Shown: positions 45,599-52,876 of the stretch, piece after piece
Position numbering within the stretch: the stretch's first letter is position 1
How the letters are laid out: the number at the start of each line of letters is the position of its first letter
DNA from: Oscillibacter sp. 1-3
GTDB taxonomy: Bacteria; Bacillota; Clostridia; Oscillospirales; Oscillospiraceae
Direction of reading: 5' to 3'
NCBI RefSeq assembly: GCF_000403435.2
Contig: NZ_KE159703.1
Coordinates: 621,567-674,442, forward strand
DNA: 52,876 bases
Translations under genes and position numbers: made by a program
The notes under the pieces: model-generated
The model's input: only the letters and a program-made list of their open reading frames with translations
Told to the model about the DNA's origin: nothing
Databases searched by the model: none

Positions 45599-47428
45599 AT
45601 GAAGAACAAGACCCGCCTTTTGGCGGCGGCGCTGGCCTGTGCCCTGGTCCTGACGGGCTGCGGGCCGCGGAGGACGGAGCCGGAGCCCTACCCGGAGCCC
45701 GCGAGCTCGGAGAGCGCAAAGACTGTGGCCTATGTTCCCCTGGACGACCGGCCCGACAATGTGGAACGGGTGGCGTATCTGGCGGAGTCTTTGGGGTACG
45801 CCCTGGCCATGCCGGAGGCGGACTGGTACCGGACCGCGCTGGACGGACAGCCTCTGAACGAAAACGGGACCCAGTACGGCGACATGGGGCGGCTGTACCA
45901 GTGGGTACTGGAGCAGGAGGCGGCGGGGTGTGACCGGTACATCCTGTCCCTGGACCAGATCCTCTTCGGCGGGCTGGTGAGCTCCCGGGCTGTGACGGCG
46001 GAGGCGTGCGTCGTCACCCTGCCGGACGGCGGAACCATTCACCTCCAGAAAATGCTGGAGAATATGATAGCGGTTCTCTCGTCGGACCCGGACAACGTGG
46101 TCTGGCTGCTGGACAGCGTCATGCGGCTGGCCCCCACCGTGGGCTACCAGGGCGGTACGCTGGAGGAGTACAACTGGCTGCGGGACTTTGGCTCTCTGCC
46201 GCGGGAGACGCTGGAGGGAGAACAGCTGACCTTTGAGGGCATTCTGGACAGCTATTCGTGGGGCCCCCATAAGGAAAACCTCTGGAATCAGACCGCGGCG
46301 GAGCATGACGGCGTGAAGAACGAGGAGGCGCTTTCCCGCTATCTGTCCGCCCGGGAGGGGAAACTGACGTTTTCCGATTTGGTGCAGGAGATCCTTCGCC
46401 AGCCAGGCCATGAGAACTTCCGTCTGATGGTCGGTATCGACGACTCCTCCCTGGAGGACTGCATCCAGAAAAACGAGATCGCCTACCTGCGCCAAGGCCT
46501 GCGGACGGACCGGGCGGGAAATCCTCTGGACTGGCTGCTGGCCGGGGTGGACGATCTGGCCTTCAAGGCCGTGGCCCGGATGTATCTGGACGAGACCGGC
46601 TGGCGGGGAGGCACGGCGTCGGTGCGGTACTACGGCGGCACCGAGGACAGCCCCGCCTGCGACTACGATTTCCAGCCCCTGACTACCGTGGTGGCGGAGC
46701 ATTTGGACCTGTTTGGCCTGACGGAGAGCGCCAATCCTCTGGCGGCGGAACTGCAGATCCTCGTCTTGACCCAGCCGGCGGAGGAGGGCGCAGGGAGCGC
46801 CTATTGTGAGGCGCTGATGCGGGACCTGCGGGAGTGCCGGGAGGCGAACCGGCCCGTGATCCTCATTGACGCGGGCAACGGGCGGTACGGCACCGCTTTC
46901 CATGAGGCGCTGAAGAAGGAGGCGGAGCTGGGCTGGCTTTTGAGCTACGCCGGATTTCTGGACATGGCCATCGTCACCGGCACGGCCTTGAGCCACGGCG
47001 TCGCCCGGTATGCGTATCTGCGAAACGGGGAGGAGAGCGAGACGGCGGAGCGGGCCTTTGCCCGCACCCTGGCGGACAGCGTCATCAAGGACTTCTGCTA
47101 CAAGAACGTGGTGCGCAACGACCTGCTGGCCTATATCCGCAGCGATCTCGGCGGCGACCCCAACAACTTCTGGACTCCGGAGATCGACCGGGAGGCCGTC
47201 CAGGCCCGGCTGGAGCGGGGCATGGACAGCGCCGTAAAAGATGTAATCAAAAATCTCCAGCGGAGCAACTTCTTCGCCCTGGAGCCCGGTGGGGAGAAGG
47301 GCTGGGGCGGCGTAGCCCTGGAGAATTACCGCTTCCCCTGGGACCGGGCCTTTGAGATCGGCATGGACATCCGGCTGGGGGTATTCACGGAGCCCCATGA
47401 GAGGATTCTGGGGATCTACTATCAATAA
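45599..47428 (+). CDS. DUF4127 family lipoprotein
   Basis: A 609-aa protein with a lipoprotein signal (MKNKTRLLAAALACALVLTGC, lipobox LTGC). The motif AYVPLDDRPDNVERVAYLA and the later SLDQILFGGLVSSR and IDDSSLEDC are typical of DUF4127, a family of exported proteins of unknown activity. It is probably anchored outside the membrane. GAGGAG precedes ATG 45599. Confidence 0.85.
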   Translation: MKNKTRLLAAALACALVLTGCGPRRTEPEPYPEPASSESAKTVAYVPLDDRPDNVERVAYLAESLGYALAMPEADWYRTALDGQPLNENGTQYGDMGRLYQWVLEQEAAGCDRYILSLDQILFGGLVSSRAVTAEACVVTLPDGGTIHLQKMLENMIAVLSSDPDNVVWLLDSVMRLAPTVGYQGGTLEEYNWLRDFGSLPRETLEGEQLTFEGILDSYSWGPHKENLWNQTAAEHDGVKNEEALSRYLSAREGKLTFSDLVQEILRQPGHENFRLMVGIDDSSLEDCIQKNEIAYLRQGLRTDRAGNPLDWLLAGVDDLAFKAVARMYLDETGWRGGTASVRYYGGTEDSPACDYDFQPLTTVVAEHLDLFGLTESANPLAAELQILVLTQPAEEGAGSAYCEALMRDLRECREANRPVILIDAGNGRYGTAFHEALKKEAELGWLLSYAGFLDMAIVTGTALSHGVARYAYLRNGEESETAERAFARTLADSVIKDFCYKNVVRNDLLAYIRSDLGGDPNNFWTPEIDREAVQARLERGMDSAVKDVIKNLQRSNFFALEPGGEKGWGGVALENYRFPWDRAFEIGMDIRLGVFTEPHERILGIYYQ

Positions 47429-47446
47429 GCGCGCCTTGATGGGAAG

Positions 47447-47497
47447 CGCCCCGTCTGCCGGGCAGTACACAGTACTGTCCGGCGGACGGGGCGTTTG
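47447..47497. terminator. Bidirectional terminator between convergent genes
   Basis: A long imperfect stem, CGCCCCGTC ... GACGGGGCG with inner GCAGTAC/GTACTGT pairing, followed by TTTGATT. It separates the DUF4127 gene from the minus-strand sigma unit. Confidence 0.75.
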
Positions 47498-47512
47498 ATT
47501 CCTGAACGCGGG

Positions 47513-47854
47513 TCATGTCTCCTGCTGGTCTTCCCTATTGCCGCCGCCCTGGAGCTGATTCCACTGGGCGGCCATCCGGGAAATATCCGCGGCAAGGGCG
47601 GCGTCTGTGCCCTCGGGCTGGAAATGCTTCGGGAAGTTCCGCCAGCCCGCCTCTACATCGAACTGGGGAATGGCGGGATCGGCCGCCTCCCGCCGGGCGA
47701 TTACCTCTGCTACGCAGGTGATGAACGTGTCGCTCTCCGGGGTGCTGGGTTCCTTCGATGCAAAGTCTTCCCGCAGGAGCTGGCGCAGCGTCTTTGTGCT
47801 GAACCGATTCAAAAACGGATAGGAGCCGTTTTTCTCGCCGATAGGGCCGGGCAT
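47513..47854 (-). CDS. Unknown protein downstream of an ECF sigma factor
   Basis: A 113-aa protein, start MPGPIGEKNGSYPFLNRFS behind AAGGAGG. It is soluble, without membrane helix or zinc motif, so it is not a typical anti-sigma factor. It lies 43 bp after the sigma gene and may be a cognate partner or a regulated target (inference). No family is recognised. Confidence 0.55.
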   Translation of the reverse strand: MPGPIGEKNGSYPFLNRFSTKTLRQLLREDFASKEPSTPESDTFITCVAEVIARREAADPAIPQFDVEAGWRNFPKHFQPEGTDAALAADISRMAAQWNQLQGGGNREDQQET

Positions 47855-47897
47855 ATATGCAGACCTCCTTCTTGTGAAGTTCAAAACGGGCGGCGCT

Positions 47898-48380
47898 TCA
47901 ATCCTCCAGCAGCTTCCGGAGAAGCTGCTTTGCCCGCGCGGCCCGCTTGCGGCAGGCCTCCGCCGTGGTGTTCAGCTCCTGGGCCGCCTCGGCGTATGTA
48001 CAGCCGTCCACGGCCAGACGCTTGAGCAGGTGCAGGTCCTGCCGGCTGATAAGGCCGTCGTACTCCAGCTCCACGTCCACGGGGTCCTCGCGCCTCCCCA
48101 GGACGTCCTCCGGCAGCGCGTCCGCGCTGACCAGCAGACTGTTTCGGCGCTCGCTCCGGCGGAACTGGTTTTTCATCACGTTTTCTGCGATCTTCCGCAG
48201 CCACGTCTTGGGATACTCGATCTCCTGCTGCCGGGCGGTCTCCCAGGCGACGCGGAACGTCTCCTGTACGATCTCCTCTGCCGAATGGCGATCCGTGAAC
48301 TGGCAGGCGTAGTGGAAGATGAATGCCGCATACTGCCGGTACCACTGTTCCACCAGCAGATGCTTTTCCCGACTGTTCAA
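47898..48380 (-). CDS. ECF-type RNA polymerase sigma factor
   Basis: A 160-aa protein with region 2 (YACQFTDRHSAEEIVQETFRVAW ... PKTWLRKIAENV) and region 4 (DGCTYAEAAQELNTTAEACRKRA). The absence of region 3 marks it as an extracytoplasmic-function sigma factor. These respond to envelope or other stress and are usually held by a membrane anti-sigma factor, which is not seen next to it. Confidence 0.88.
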   Translation of the reverse strand: MNSREKHLLVEQWYRQYAAFIFHYACQFTDRHSAEEIVQETFRVAWETARQQEIEYPKTWLRKIAENVMKNQFRRSERRNSLLVSADALPEDVLGRREDPVDVELEYDGLISRQDLHLLKRLAVDGCTYAEAAQELNTTAEACRKRAARAKQLLRKLLED

Positions 48381-48926
48381 ACCGATCCCTCCGATCCGGC
48401 AGCTTCTTTTGTAATTTTATGCTGTTTTGGGCAGGAATGCAAGAGGAGACAGAAATTTTTATGGCAGACATCAAATTTCCGGCAAACGGGCGGCAGCCCG
48501 GTGTGCAATTTTGAAAATTATTATAAAAGAGCTGTCCGGTTTTCCGCTTTTCCCGACACTATGATATTAAGGCCTGTTCACATGAGCTCAAACGCAGGGC
48601 TTTCAGGAAAATTTTGCCGGCTGCTGCGTGAATCATTTTTGGCGTACGTCAACGCCTGCAAATTTTTGCCTTGCATCCGGCGGAAATTTGCTCGGGAATC
48701 CGCATGTTTGTCTTAGGCGAACAGGCCCTGGAGCGGTTTTCCAAAATGCTGAGAAAAGTTCAGCGGTCCGGGAATTGTATGACTTCGTTGTCGTCCTTGG
48801 CGGGCGTCAGCCTGCCTGCGTCCTCCGCCTTGTCCTGCAATCCCCGTCCTCGATTCCTTTTTTCATTATTTTGGGAACTGCTCCAGAACCAATAAACGGC
48901 GGAATACACCGCTGGGAAAAGGAGTT
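48381..48926. other. Gene-free region of 546 bp
   Basis: No credible protein gene lies here; the open frames are shadows or lack ribosome sites. It is richer in A/T patches than its flanks (TTTTGAAAATTATTATAAAA near 48511). The stretch 48580-48760 has repeated TTTTCC/AAAATTTT and GGCGTACGTC-type sequence that may fold, suggesting an RNA or an interspersed repeat. Ends with GGAGTT before the gene at 48934. Confidence 0.4.
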
Positions 48927-48933
48927 ATGAAAG

Positions 48934-49536
48934 ATGAGAGTTACAGGAAATTCCGGAGCGTGGCCCTCCCCGTATTCCACATCCAAAGGCCGCCGAACGG
49001 AGAGCGGCCCGGGATGGGAGCAGTATCTGGACCCGGAGGTCCAAAAGCGGAAAATGGCGGCCCTGCCGGAGAAGGGGGCTCTGGGCTCCGTATTTATGCA
49101 GTTCGAGGATGACTACAAGGCCTGGAAGGCCCAACAGCCGGAACTGGCTTTGCCGGACTCCCAGGGCTGGACGGAGGAGAACCTGGCGTTTTTGAAAGAG
49201 CACTACTCCGGGGATCTCTCCGCCTATGAGGTCTACGATGTCCTGGAGACCATGCGGCGCATGGGGGTCATCAGCCAGAAGGAGGAAAACTATGCCAGCG
49301 GCGCCGTGATGATCGTACTTGATCCCTCCGAAATCAATGGCGTCATGTACTATACGGACCAAGAGGACCCCAGCTTCTGGCTGGGAAATTTTCACAAGAC
49401 GCCCATGGTGAGCTTCCACAGCCTGGATGATATACTCTCCTGGGTGGAGGAGTTCCGCACCGAAGAGCACCCGGACGTCATCACCCACGCGGAGGCCATG
49501 GCCCGGGGATGGGTCCCATATAGAGCAAAGGTTTAG
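48934..49536 (+). CDS. Unrecognised protein, paired with next gene
   Basis: A 200-aa soluble protein (MRVTGNSGAWPSPYSTSKG) preceded by AAAAGGAG. It has an N-terminal low-complexity Ser/Gly/Pro part and then an alpha/beta region (NLAFLKEHYSGDLSAYEVYD, VLETMRRMGVIS). The next gene starts 10 bp after the stop and also has YNPKEMNQEEYQAFIDDLCEYGILDE, which resembles the corresponding WTEENLAFLKEHYSGDLSA...GVIS helix pair. The two may be related or act together. Function is unknown. Confidence 0.6.
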   Translation: MRVTGNSGAWPSPYSTSKGRRTESGPGWEQYLDPEVQKRKMAALPEKGALGSVFMQFEDDYKAWKAQQPELALPDSQGWTEENLAFLKEHYSGDLSAYEVYDVLETMRRMGVISQKEENYASGAVMIVLDPSEINGVMYYTDQEDPSFWLGNFHKTPMVSFHSLDDILSWVEEFRTEEHPDVITHAEAMARGWVPYRAKV

Positions 49537-49546
49537 GAGGATCGCC

Positions 49547-50125
49547 ATGGAAGCGGGACATACATCAGGGGCCTTTCACTCCAGCTGGTTCAACTACATT
49601 GACATCCCTGGGATCTACCCCGGAAAGATGAGATATGCGGTGCTGAAAGACGAATGCCGGGACCAGTTTCGGGAGGCCGTCCAGGCGAAGCGGGAGGAGC
49701 AGCTGCTGGCTTTTCAAAAATTCAAGGAGGATGCGCGGAAGCGTGGAAAGTCCGTCAAACTGACGGACGCGCAGCTGGGGCACCTCTCCGCCTCATACAA
49801 CCCGAAGGAGATGAACCAGGAGGAGTATCAGGCCTTTATTGACGACCTCTGTGAGTACGGGATTCTCGACGAGGCGGACAAGGACTATATCTCATACAGC
49901 GGCCTGGTGCCCATTGACTTCTCCGAGCCCACATGCACCGGCACCGCCGCGCCCTATCAGCCGTACGACAGGGATTTCGGGTCCAGCGGGGGCAATGTGC
50001 TGGACTGGTCGAAGTATCTCTCCACCTTTGAGTATTTCAATTCGGATACCAACCGGTTTGAACCAACCAGGAACGCCATCCTGTTTGAGAGAATTCAGAA
50101 GGTGCTGGTGAAAATGGGCGGGTAG
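49547..50125 (+). CDS. Unrecognised protein, second of pair
   Basis: A 192-aa soluble protein, start MEAGHTSGAFHSSWFNYIDI behind GGAGG. Composition is charged and mixed alpha/beta. No motif, signal peptide or membrane segment is evident. It is co-transcribed with the gene before and ended by a very strong terminator. Confidence 0.6.
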   Translation: MEAGHTSGAFHSSWFNYIDIPGIYPGKMRYAVLKDECRDQFREAVQAKREEQLLAFQKFKEDARKRGKSVKLTDAQLGHLSASYNPKEMNQEEYQAFIDDLCEYGILDEADKDYISYSGLVPIDFSEPTCTGTAAPYQPYDRDFGSSGGNVLDWSKYLSTFEYFNSDTNRFEPTRNAILFERIQKVLVKMGG

Positions 50126-50156
50126 GCGGCCCATTGCGGATGATCCGGGACATCAA

Positions 50157-50184
50157 GAGCGCCCCGCCAAACGGCGGGGCGCTC
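50157..50184. terminator. Strong convergent terminator
   Basis: GAGCGCCCCGCC pairs perfectly with GGCGGGGCGCTC (12 bp) around AAAC, between the plus-strand pair and the minus-strand lipoprotein. Confidence 0.75.
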
Positions 50185-50189
50185 TGACG

Positions 50190-51119
50190 TTATGAGATCA
50201 TCTCGTTTCCGATGCTGTAGCCGTCCCACGTTCCGAACTCCGGCCAGAGGGCGGAGCAGTCGTAAAGGCAGTAGGCCCCCAGGGGCGTGTGCCATTTCTC
50301 GGCGTTGAAGAACAGGATGGGCAGGGAGTAGACCTCCTCCTGGTGGTTCTCGTTGGGCGTGATGGAGAAGAGACATCCGTCCTCCCACTGGTACCACAGG
50401 GGGGAGGGGCCCTCTCCCTCCTCCGGGGCGGGGGTGCTCACGGCGCTGGCGGTGAGGTAGCCCTGGTCCCGCAGCTCCTCAAAGGTGAGGTCCAGAACCT
50501 CCGCCCCGTGGAGCTCCCCAAACCGCCAGCACAAGGCGGATTTTTCACTTTCCAGCAGTTCGCCAGGGGCCTGAGTGAGGTCCAGAGAGGCCAGGGAGAT
50601 GTCCTCGTTCAGGGCTGGGTCCCTGCGCCACAGGTCGTCCAGGACCTGGAGATACAGCCCGCACAGGTCGTAGTGCGCCCCGCCGGGGCACTGAGGTGTG
50701 CCGATGGACCAGGCGGAGATGGAATAGACCTGGCCCAGCTGGGCGGGGAAGGTCTCCAGGACATCGCCGCTGAAGGCGATTTCCAGGGGCATCCCGTCCC
50801 GGAGGTCCCCGGCGGAGGCAGGGCGGCCGTCCAGATCAACGGGGATGTCCTCCGTCACGGCCAGGCGGTAGACGTTTTTTCCGCCGCATAGACTGTCGCG
50901 GCCGTCGGACAGCGGCGCGTCCAGCTCTGCCAGGAGCAGATTTCCGTCCTCTGCGCCGTCCACGATGCGGCAGGCGAGATAGAAGGGGGTCTCGTCCTCT
51001 GCCAGTGAGAGGGCGCCGTCCTCCGGCGGAGGGGCCCCGGCGGGAGATGAGGCGGCGGGCGCGCCGCAGGCGGTGAGGAGCGCCAGACAGAGCGCGAGAG
51101 ACAGCAGACATTTTTTCAT
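50190..51119 (-). CDS. Predicted lipoprotein of unknown function
   Basis: A 309-aa protein with a type II signal (MKKCLLSLALCLALLTAC, lipobox LTAC) and a Pro/Ala/Ser linker, so it is probably tethered to the outer face of the membrane. The mature part is acidic with scattered Cys and Trp. No domain is recognised. GGAGGG precedes the start. Confidence 0.65.
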   Translation of the reverse strand: MKKCLLSLALCLALLTACGAPAASSPAGAPPPEDGALSLAEDETPFYLACRIVDGAEDGNLLLAELDAPLSDGRDSLCGGKNVYRLAVTEDIPVDLDGRPASAGDLRDGMPLEIAFSGDVLETFPAQLGQVYSISAWSIGTPQCPGGAHYDLCGLYLQVLDDLWRRDPALNEDISLASLDLTQAPGELLESEKSALCWRFGELHGAEVLDLTFEELRDQGYLTASAVSTPAPEEGEGPSPLWYQWEDGCLFSITPNENHQEEVYSLPILFFNAEKWHTPLGAYCLYDCSALWPEFGTWDGYSIGNEMIS

Positions 51120-51222
51120 GGGGCAGCCCTCCTGTTTGTATTCACCTGTTTAGTCGGAAGGGGAGGGCGTTTGGTTCCGCGGGGGCAAAAATTTTTCCCG
51201 GGCGCAGAGAGGGGAGTAACAG

Positions 51223-51251
51223 TTGACAACCCGGGCCGGAATGGATACAAT
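51223..51251 (+). promoter_or_regulatory. Promoter of proS
   Basis: TTGACA (51223-51228), a 17-bp spacer and TACAAT (51246-51251), near consensus. Transcription should start near 51258, leaving a ~60-nt leader. That is too short for a T-box, so proS here is probably not tRNA-regulated by that means. Confidence 0.8.
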
Positions 51252-51319
51252 AGGGATTCAGTGAGAACCGCAGGAAGCGATACATTATAATATATTATAG
51301 AGCAAAGGAATGGAAGCAT

Positions 51320-52759
51320 ATGGCACAGGATAAGAGACAGGTGGACGCCATCACCGCCCGGGATGTGGACTTCGCCCAGTGGTATACCGACGTCTGCAAG
51401 AAGGCCGAGCTCATCGATTACACCTCCGTCAAGGGCATGTTTATCTACCGCCCCTACGGCTACGCCATCTGGGAGAACATCCAGGCGGAGCTGGACCGGC
51501 GCTTTAAGGCCGCGGGCCACGAGAACGTGTACCTCCCCGTTCTGATCCCCGAGTCCCTGCTCCAGAAGGAGAAGGACCACGTGGAGGGCTTTGCTCCGGA
51601 GTGCGCCTGGATTACCATGGGCGGCAGTGAGAAGCTGGAGGACCGCCTCTGCGTCCGCCCCACCTCTGAGACGCTGTTCTGCGAGCACTACGCCAGCATC
51701 ATCCACTCCTGGCGGGACCTGCCCAAGCTGTACAACCAGTGGTGCAGCGTCCTGCGCTGGGAGAAGACCAGCCGGCCCTTCCTGCGCCACCGGGAGTTTT
51801 TGTGGCAGGAGGGCCACACCATGCACGCCACGGCGGAAGAGGCACGGGAAGAGACCATGCGGATGCTGAACATCTACGCCGATTTCATGGAGAACTACCT
51901 GGCCATGCCGGTGATCCGGGGCCGCAAGACGGACAAGGAGAAGTTCAAGGGCGCCGAGGAGACCTACACCGTGGAGTGCATGATGCATGACCGCAAGGCC
52001 CTCCAGGGCGGCACCAGCCACTACTTTGGCGACGGCTTTGCCAAGGCCTTTGACATCACCTTCACCGGGAAGGACAACCAGCTCCACCATCCTCACCAAA
52101 CCAGCTGGGGCGTCAGCACCCGGATGATCGGCGGCATCATCATGACCCACGGCGACGACAACGGCCTGGTTCTGCCTCCCCGTGTGGCCCCTGTCCAGGC
52201 GGTGGTAATTCCCGTGGCCCAGCACAAGCCCGGCGTGCTGGACGCGGCGGCGGGTCTGCGGGACCGTCTGACGGCGGCGGGCCTGCGGGCGAAGATGGAC
52301 GACAGCGACAACAGCCCCGGCTGGAAGTTCGCCGAGTACGAGATGAAGGGCGTGCCCCTGCGGGTGGAGATCGGTCCCAAGGACATGGAGAAGGAGCAGT
52401 GCGTCATCGCCCGCCGGGACACCGGGGAGAAGGTATTTGTCCCTCTGGAGTCGCTGGAGGAGACGGTGAAAAAGCTGCTGGACGCGGTGCATGACAATAT
52501 GTACGCGCAGGCGCTGAAAAACCTCCAGGACAACAGCTTTGACATCAGCTCCCCGGAGGAGGCCAAGGCCATTGCCGAGGGCAAGGGGGGATTCCTCCGC
52601 TCCAAGTGGTGCGGCAGTCTGAACTGCGAGCTTGCCATGAAGGAGCAGGCGGGCGTTACGTCCCGGTGTATGCCGCTGGCACAGAGCGGGACTGAGGGCG
52701 TGTGCCCGGTATGCGGCAAGAAATGTGCCACTGATATTTACTGGGGTGTCGCTTACTAA
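51320..52759 (+). CDS. proS: Prolyl-tRNA synthetase, archaeal/eukaryotic type
   Basis: A 479-aa class II synthetase that charges tRNA-Pro. Motif 2-like LRWEKTSRPFLRHREFLWQE and the motif 3 region MIGGIIMTHGDDNGLVLPP are present, followed by an anticodon-binding domain. A C-terminal zinc-binding extension (CGSLNCEL ... CPVCGKKC) ends in Tyr, as in ProS type 3. There is no INS editing domain, unlike the E. coli type. It starts with MAQDKRQVDAI. Clostridia often carry this type. Confidence 0.96.
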   Translation: MAQDKRQVDAITARDVDFAQWYTDVCKKAELIDYTSVKGMFIYRPYGYAIWENIQAELDRRFKAAGHENVYLPVLIPESLLQKEKDHVEGFAPECAWITMGGSEKLEDRLCVRPTSETLFCEHYASIIHSWRDLPKLYNQWCSVLRWEKTSRPFLRHREFLWQEGHTMHATAEEAREETMRMLNIYADFMENYLAMPVIRGRKTDKEKFKGAEETYTVECMMHDRKALQGGTSHYFGDGFAKAFDITFTGKDNQLHHPHQTSWGVSTRMIGGIIMTHGDDNGLVLPPRVAPVQAVVIPVAQHKPGVLDAAAGLRDRLTAAGLRAKMDDSDNSPGWKFAEYEMKGVPLRVEIGPKDMEKEQCVIARRDTGEKVFVPLESLEETVKKLLDAVHDNMYAQALKNLQDNSFDISSPEEAKAIAEGKGGFLRSKWCGSLNCELAMKEQAGVTSRCMPLAQSGTEGVCPVCGKKCATDIYWGVAY

Positions 52760-52773
52760 GCGGGGAAATGGGT

Positions 52774-52800
52774 GGAGAGGCGAAAGCCTCTCCGCTTTTT
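52774..52800 (+). terminator. Terminator after proS
   Basis: GGAGAGGC pairs with GCCTCTCC around GAAA, followed by GCTTTTT, 15 bp after the proS stop. Nothing else was recognised to the window end. Confidence 0.88.
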
Positions 52801-52876
52801 ACGCTTTCAGCGGGGGAGGGGAGTTTGATTTCTTCGGAATCCGCCCCACGGGGGCGGGACGGGGGGAGACCGCCCT

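Noticed and set aside
45281..47470. A 729-aa minus-strand frame opposite the DUF4127 and ybaB genes
   Set aside because: It is a shadow in high-GC DNA. Its codon pattern mirrors the sense genes and no domain is seen. The same holds for frames opposite dnaX (44208-45719) and proS (51116-52492).
47874..48716. A 280-aa plus-strand frame
   Set aside because: Most of it lies antisense to the ECF sigma gene. There is no ribosome site and no recognisable motif.
51120..51319. T-box riboswitch before proS
   Set aside because: The promoter at 51223-51251 leaves only ~60 nt of leader and no T-box core sequence was found.

Overview
The window comes from a high-GC Clostridia genome, most like Oscillospiraceae (Flavonifractor/Lawsonibacter/Oscillibacter type). 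This is judged from GC-rich housekeeping genes with strong GGAGG ribosome sites, Tn916-like integrases and PrgI/VirB4/VirD4 conjugation genes. The lineage is an inference, with no database check. The chromosome proper lies at the right end: a small SRP RNA, dnaX, ybaB/ebfC, a DUF4127 lipoprotein, an ECF sigma factor, three unrecognised genes and an archaeal/eukaryotic-type proS.

Everything left of about 42.5 kb is accessory DNA stacked at a tRNA-Ala(CGC) gene (minus strand, 42489-42564). The 3' part of that tRNA, to the anticodon loop, is repeated at 15987-16031. Each copy is preceded by the same module: tyrosine integrase, a small RFTKRDW-type gene and a SWIM zinc-finger gene. The simplest reading is two related integrative elements inserted in tandem. 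Element A (window start to about 16.03 kb) is a decayed conjugative element. It carries an IS3-family transposase, prgI, a conjugation gene, an inserted HepT/MntA toxin-antitoxin pair, virB4 with a stop at codon 11, several frameshifted genes and a truncated virD4. An IS21-family insertion follows, without an evident target duplication, and joins the broken virD4 to an integrase lacking its N-terminus. This suggests an IS-mediated deletion of the middle of the element.

Element B (about 16.03-42.53 kb) starts with a minus-strand cluster (peptide deformylase-like, broken phosphoesterase, DUF, yaaA, tocopherol-cyclase-like) and a divergent mutT. Then comes an AT-rich, single-strand operon at 20.37-33.63 kb that looks like a DNA phosphorothioation-type defence system. 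It holds a DndC-like PAPS-reductase-fold protein with extra zinc ribbons and a ferredoxin tail, a DUF4007 protein, a 1201-aa BrxC-like ATPase, a DndA-like cysteine desulfurase, a PLD-helicase, a 53-aa protein, a DndD-like ATPase and two unrecognised proteins, one with a very acidic tail. No recognisable dndB or canonical dndE is present. A CAP-domain secreted protein, a broken EEP nuclease, and an excisionase/Rep/RHH/DUF6809/double-integrase module follow, then a second HepT/MntA pair and the SWIM gene next to the tRNA.

Right of the tRNA, the tRNA 5' half plus about 130 bp of upstream DNA is repeated with a 170-bp period (three extra copies). Several genes carry in-frame stops while the rest of the frame is intact (3255 TAA; 6597, 19046 and 34804 TAG).
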